From Echeneis naucrates (lineage: Eukaryota > Chordata > Actinopteri > Carangiformes > Echeneidae): a stretch of 64,000 nt of DNA. Position 1 is the first letter of the stretch. Every line of letters begins with the position of its first letter. The stretch covers positions 2,231,872 to 2,295,871 of the forward strand of contig NC_042531.1 of assembly GCF_900963305.1 (NCBI RefSeq). The letters run 5' to 3'. Shown in pieces: positions 60,932-64,000 of the stretch. The notes under the pieces are model-generated. The model searched no databases. It was not told the DNA's origin and saw only the letters and a list, made by a program, of their open reading frames with translations. Both the position numbers and the translations under genes were made by a program.

Positions 60932-62126
60932 CTACAGTATGTTAGCATCAGAGGAATAAGGCTGCAGTATCTGAAGTGTGACAATCTGACGAATACACTT
61001 TCTAAACCAAGGATAGAAAAAAGCATAGATCAGTGGATTTAGACAGGAGTTACTACAAACTAGCCAGATCCCAAAAACTGAAATTCCACATCACTTGACA
61101 CGTCCTGGCCTGCGATTGAGGGATAAAAATAAGGACAGAAACATATTAGAAACACAACTACAACAACACCAAGAGTCCTGGCTGCTTTTCTCTCAGACTT
61201 ATTAGCGCTCACATGAACTGAATTCTGGACTTTCACTGCTGCAGTATGAGACCTCAGAGCTCGAGCCTGTGACACAGCCACCACAAATACTTTCATATAC
61301 AGAGTTATGATAACGGAAATGGGACCTATAAAAGTCAACACGCCATCTAAAGCTCCTGTTAAGAAGTTAATAACAGCTACACACTCTCCATAGCAGGAAT
61401 TATACCTATCTGGGTGTTTCAGGAAGACATTCAGTATCACACTGTTATACAAGACAGAACAGGCCCAACACAGACCAACACTGACTTTAACTCTGTTTAG
61501 AGTGACTTTAGTGGAGTAATGCAAAGGGTCACAAATGGCCACGTAACGGTCAACCGATATGAGCACCATGTTTCCTACTGAGGCAGATGGAAGGACAAAA
61601 GAGACATAATAAAACAGTCTGCATGTCAAGCTCCCCAAAACCCAGCAGCCTTCTTTAAGGAGGATTTGAACTGGCATCAGCAGGAGTCCGACAAGGAAGT
61701 CTGAGACAGCCAGAGAGAGGAGGAGGAGGTTGGTGGAGGTGTGTAGCTGCCTGGAGAAAGAAAACCATACTGAGCCCATTAGTCTCTGCAGCAGATGGAA
61801 CACCATGATTCTTTAAACAGTGTTCACATGCAGCAGCAGTTTTAAATACAGCTGTCTAAAAATAGTCACAATTACATTTCCTTACATAGAAATCATTCAA
61901 ACTTTTCATCTGAATAAAATAAAAATAATTTTGTGTTAATGTTTTGAAGTTTATGCCTGAAGTGGGAGATAGAGATGATGACCAGCAGGTTGAGACAGAC
62001 AGTCAGTACGGTGATGGAGGACAGCAGAATGTAAAGGAAAACGTTTGTGGCGTAATGCTGTAACTTCTTCCTGCATGAAGTGTTCATCTGTGGAAAGCAG
62101 AGTTCAGCTTCCTCCAGGGTCTCCAT
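60932..62126 (-). pseudogene. M-family TAAR, B3 copy, one frameshift near the end
   Basis: Exon 1 is 61957-62126 (170 nt) and exon 2 is 60932-61750 (819 nt). One T is missing from a run near 61084, before TM7, so the frame would end 29 residues or more before the proper stop. Up to that point it is a complete TM1-TM6. TM3 is Pro111-Ser112, a state seen in no other copy. TM7 in the natural frame would read Trp-Leu-Val-Cys-Ser. It is the nearest gene to the gap, so an error is possible. Confidence 0.85.
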
Positions 62127-62269
62127 ATCCAGAGAGGCTGTGGTGCTCCAGTAGATTTCTGGCCAGCATCTCCATCAAAACGCTGAATAAGACACTCCTC
62201 CCTCTTTTCCTGTAACCAAACAACTGTCTTTGTTCTGTGATGCAATGATCGGAGCCTGGACCTTCATTT

Positions 62270-64000
62270 GGATTGGATACTTCTATTCAGCACGTCCCTC
62301 CACCTAGAAGATTGTACACACAAATATACATTCATATTTAATATCTCTCCAATCATCTTTGGATTTGACACCTTCCACCACAGAGTTGATGCTCCGAGTC
62401 CACGCCTGTTGACTTGTTTATAATTTTTATGAGTAAATAAATACCACGATTTGTTGCTGAATTTTTCTTGTGTATATGCTACAGTTTAACTGGTTGATCG
62501 ATCAGTGATAATTATGTAGAGTGTTTACTGAATGGATTGACTTTCCTATAAATCATGCCCTTACTTGGAACTAACCCAGGACATAAACTAATTCCCAACC
62601 CAGTTTCCCAAAGGACGGCCAGGATGAGTGTTTGTTCTTAAAATGGTAAACTTGTGTTCAACAGTTCGTGAATTCTGAAACATACGGACACTATCCGGTG
62701 GGTGTTTCCGAGGAGCAGAAATATCCGCCCGTTTCCAAATGAACGGTAAGCTATAGTAACTTTATACGTCAAAAATAATGTCATCAATCCGTCAGCCGAG
62801 CACGCTAACCAGCTAGCTAACCAGTTAGCTAGCAGTCCATTTCGAAGGGACTAACTAGTGTAAGTGATCCGGCAGTGAGGTTTACTTAACGTAGGCTACT
62901 CTCGCACAGATATGCTAGCTGGCATCCATTTACACAAAGATTGACAAAGAATGGCCGAACAAATGCATTCTCAGTTTATTTAGTTATATAATAAATAACA
63001 CACCAGTAACCTACACATTGGCTTGTTCCATTTCGCTTTCCGTACACTCAGCTGTTTCCTATTTGCGTTTCTTCTTTAAGTACGCACGGTAACTTAGCAA
63101 CTACGCACGACTCAGCAGTAAATCAGCGTAAAGGGGAACCGGAACCTGGGGGAACCAAATCGGTTGACACACGGCTAAAGTGCATTAGCTCCGTGAGTTA
63201 GCCGATTAGCACTAAAATGTTTGTCCTGAAAGACTTCAGTTGAGTATAATGTGATCGGAATTTGCGGCAGGATCTGGATATAATGGGAGACGTGAATGTA
63301 ATATTCTGAAGTTGATTTAATTAGCTGTTAAATTGTCATTTTCTGGCAGCGTAATGAAGCGCGGTAAACGAGCTAAGCTAAGCGCTAGCTGCTGCCGTTG
63401 TTTGGGGTGTGCTGTTGAATAATGCATATTTCCATTTTGTTCAGTTTGGTACAGGTAGATGGAAATGTATAACTGGGGGGGAATAATTCATTTCTTTGGT
63501 AATAGGTAATGATGTGTCGTTCGTAAACGATTCGTTCACTTTGAACTAATCTTTCGTATTGACTCCGGATTAACGAGCCATCTCAGTGAATGACTCGTTT
63601 TTGTTTTTTTCTGGTCTGCGCATGCGCTCCGCCAGCTCAGATTCGTTCGCGAACGGGTCTTTCTGCCACATGTTCTCCGTGTAGGAATGAGGGATTCGTT
63701 CATTTTTCACGTCATGCTGCTGTTACTGGTGAGGAGAGCTCTGAGACATTAGCACGAGGTTGTTGTTAGCTGTGTAGCTATGGGATGGATGTTTATTTTG
63801 CCTTTATGATGGAACAAATTCATACACGATGGGTCTTCACTGACCAGGTAGGCTAATGTGAATAACCATCAAAGAATGGGAATTTTTCTAATGGAAGGCG
63901 GAGCGCTGTGCTACCTGCAAATGAAGTAATGAGTAATTCCACCTTCACCAGGCTATGGCCCAAAAGGGGGTTCAATAGTTTAACAAAAGGAAACTTCTGT
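62270..64000. repeat. Start of a further TAAR unit (X), type C or similar
   Basis: Non-coding block equal to 13306-15060. It has the short form lacking the 60-bp stretch seen in type A, the inverted repeat at 62812-62833 and two private variants shared with C1 (GTGAATGTAATATTC and GAGACATTAGC). The P receptor and any L2 would lie to the right of the window. No gene is seen here. Confidence 0.85.
63617..63627. promoter_or_regulatory. NRF-1-like palindromic site
   Basis: TGCGCATGCGC, same context as in the other type A and C units. Confidence 0.35.

Larger units (their letters stand above)
56003..62269. repeat. TAAR tandem unit B3 (type B, with assembly gap)
   Basis: Type B layout. The stretch 56130-57120 equals the unrecognised non-coding block of B1/B2. 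A P relic, the REL LINE and about 210 bp not present in B1/B2 follow (about 59743-59948). The inter-receptor flank (59950-60931) is cut by an N gap. The M receptor has one frameshift. Homopolymer differences are dense from about 57400 to the gap and scarce after it. Confidence 0.88.

Noticed and set aside
1-64000. CRISPR arrays, tRNA or rRNA genes, and retroviral or other LTR elements
   Set aside because: The repeats are long receptor-bearing units, not short spaced repeats. No cloverleaf, rRNA or LTR/gag/pol/env pattern was seen; both RT-related sequences are LINEs.

Overview
The window is part of a teleost (probably percomorph) olfactory gene cluster. It holds trace amine-associated receptor (TAAR) genes, fish-type L2 LINEs with the usual L2 3' end, and a LINE of the restriction-enzyme-like-endonuclease (R2/HERO/NeSL-type) group. 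No rRNA, tRNA, CRISPR or single-copy gene was found. Family assignments come from reading motifs, not from a database search.

Layout. The whole window is built from one repeated module of about 6.3-10 kb. Each full module has a plus-strand two-exon TAAR ('P family') facing a minus-strand two-exon TAAR ('M family'), tail to tail, about 1.5 kb apart. Modules come in three types. Type A (6.9 kb) has no LINE between its genes' outer ends. Type B (6.4 kb) has its P gene reduced to a relic and a REL-endonuclease LINE inserted beside it. Type C (9.7-10 kb) has a 3.55-kb L2 just upstream of the P gene. The order is A1 (1-6869), B1 (6870-13305), C1 (13306-23004), A2 (23005-29882), B2 (29883-36327), C2 (36328-46290), C3 (46291-56002), B3 (56003-62269) and the start of a further unit X (62270-64000). 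A1-B1 and A2-B2 are near copies of each other. B3 contains a 13-base N gap that hides roughly 0.35-0.4 kb.

Genes. Four M genes read through as 329-residue receptors (B1, A2, B2, C2), and the B1 and B2 proteins are identical. Only one P gene (A2, 25789-27008) is intact. The other M and P copies are broken by single-base length changes, and many of those may be consensus errors. Both families share the same exon plan (170-nt exon 1, about 206-230-bp intron, 820-nt exon 2) and a GC-AG intron. Both lack the aminergic Asp at 3.32 but have an Asp at 5.42, the layout of the teleost class III TAARs. They presumably sit on cilia of olfactory sensory neurons, detect amines in water and signal through Golf; that role is inferred from the family.

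What stands out: a gained-looking intron flanked by a 9-bp direct repeat; paralogs that differ mainly at ligand-pocket positions in TM3 and TM7; a mosaic of recombined units; two fold-back inverted insertions; and zones (about 1-18.4 kb and 57.4-60.6 kb) dense in homopolymer indels, where pseudogene calls should not be trusted.
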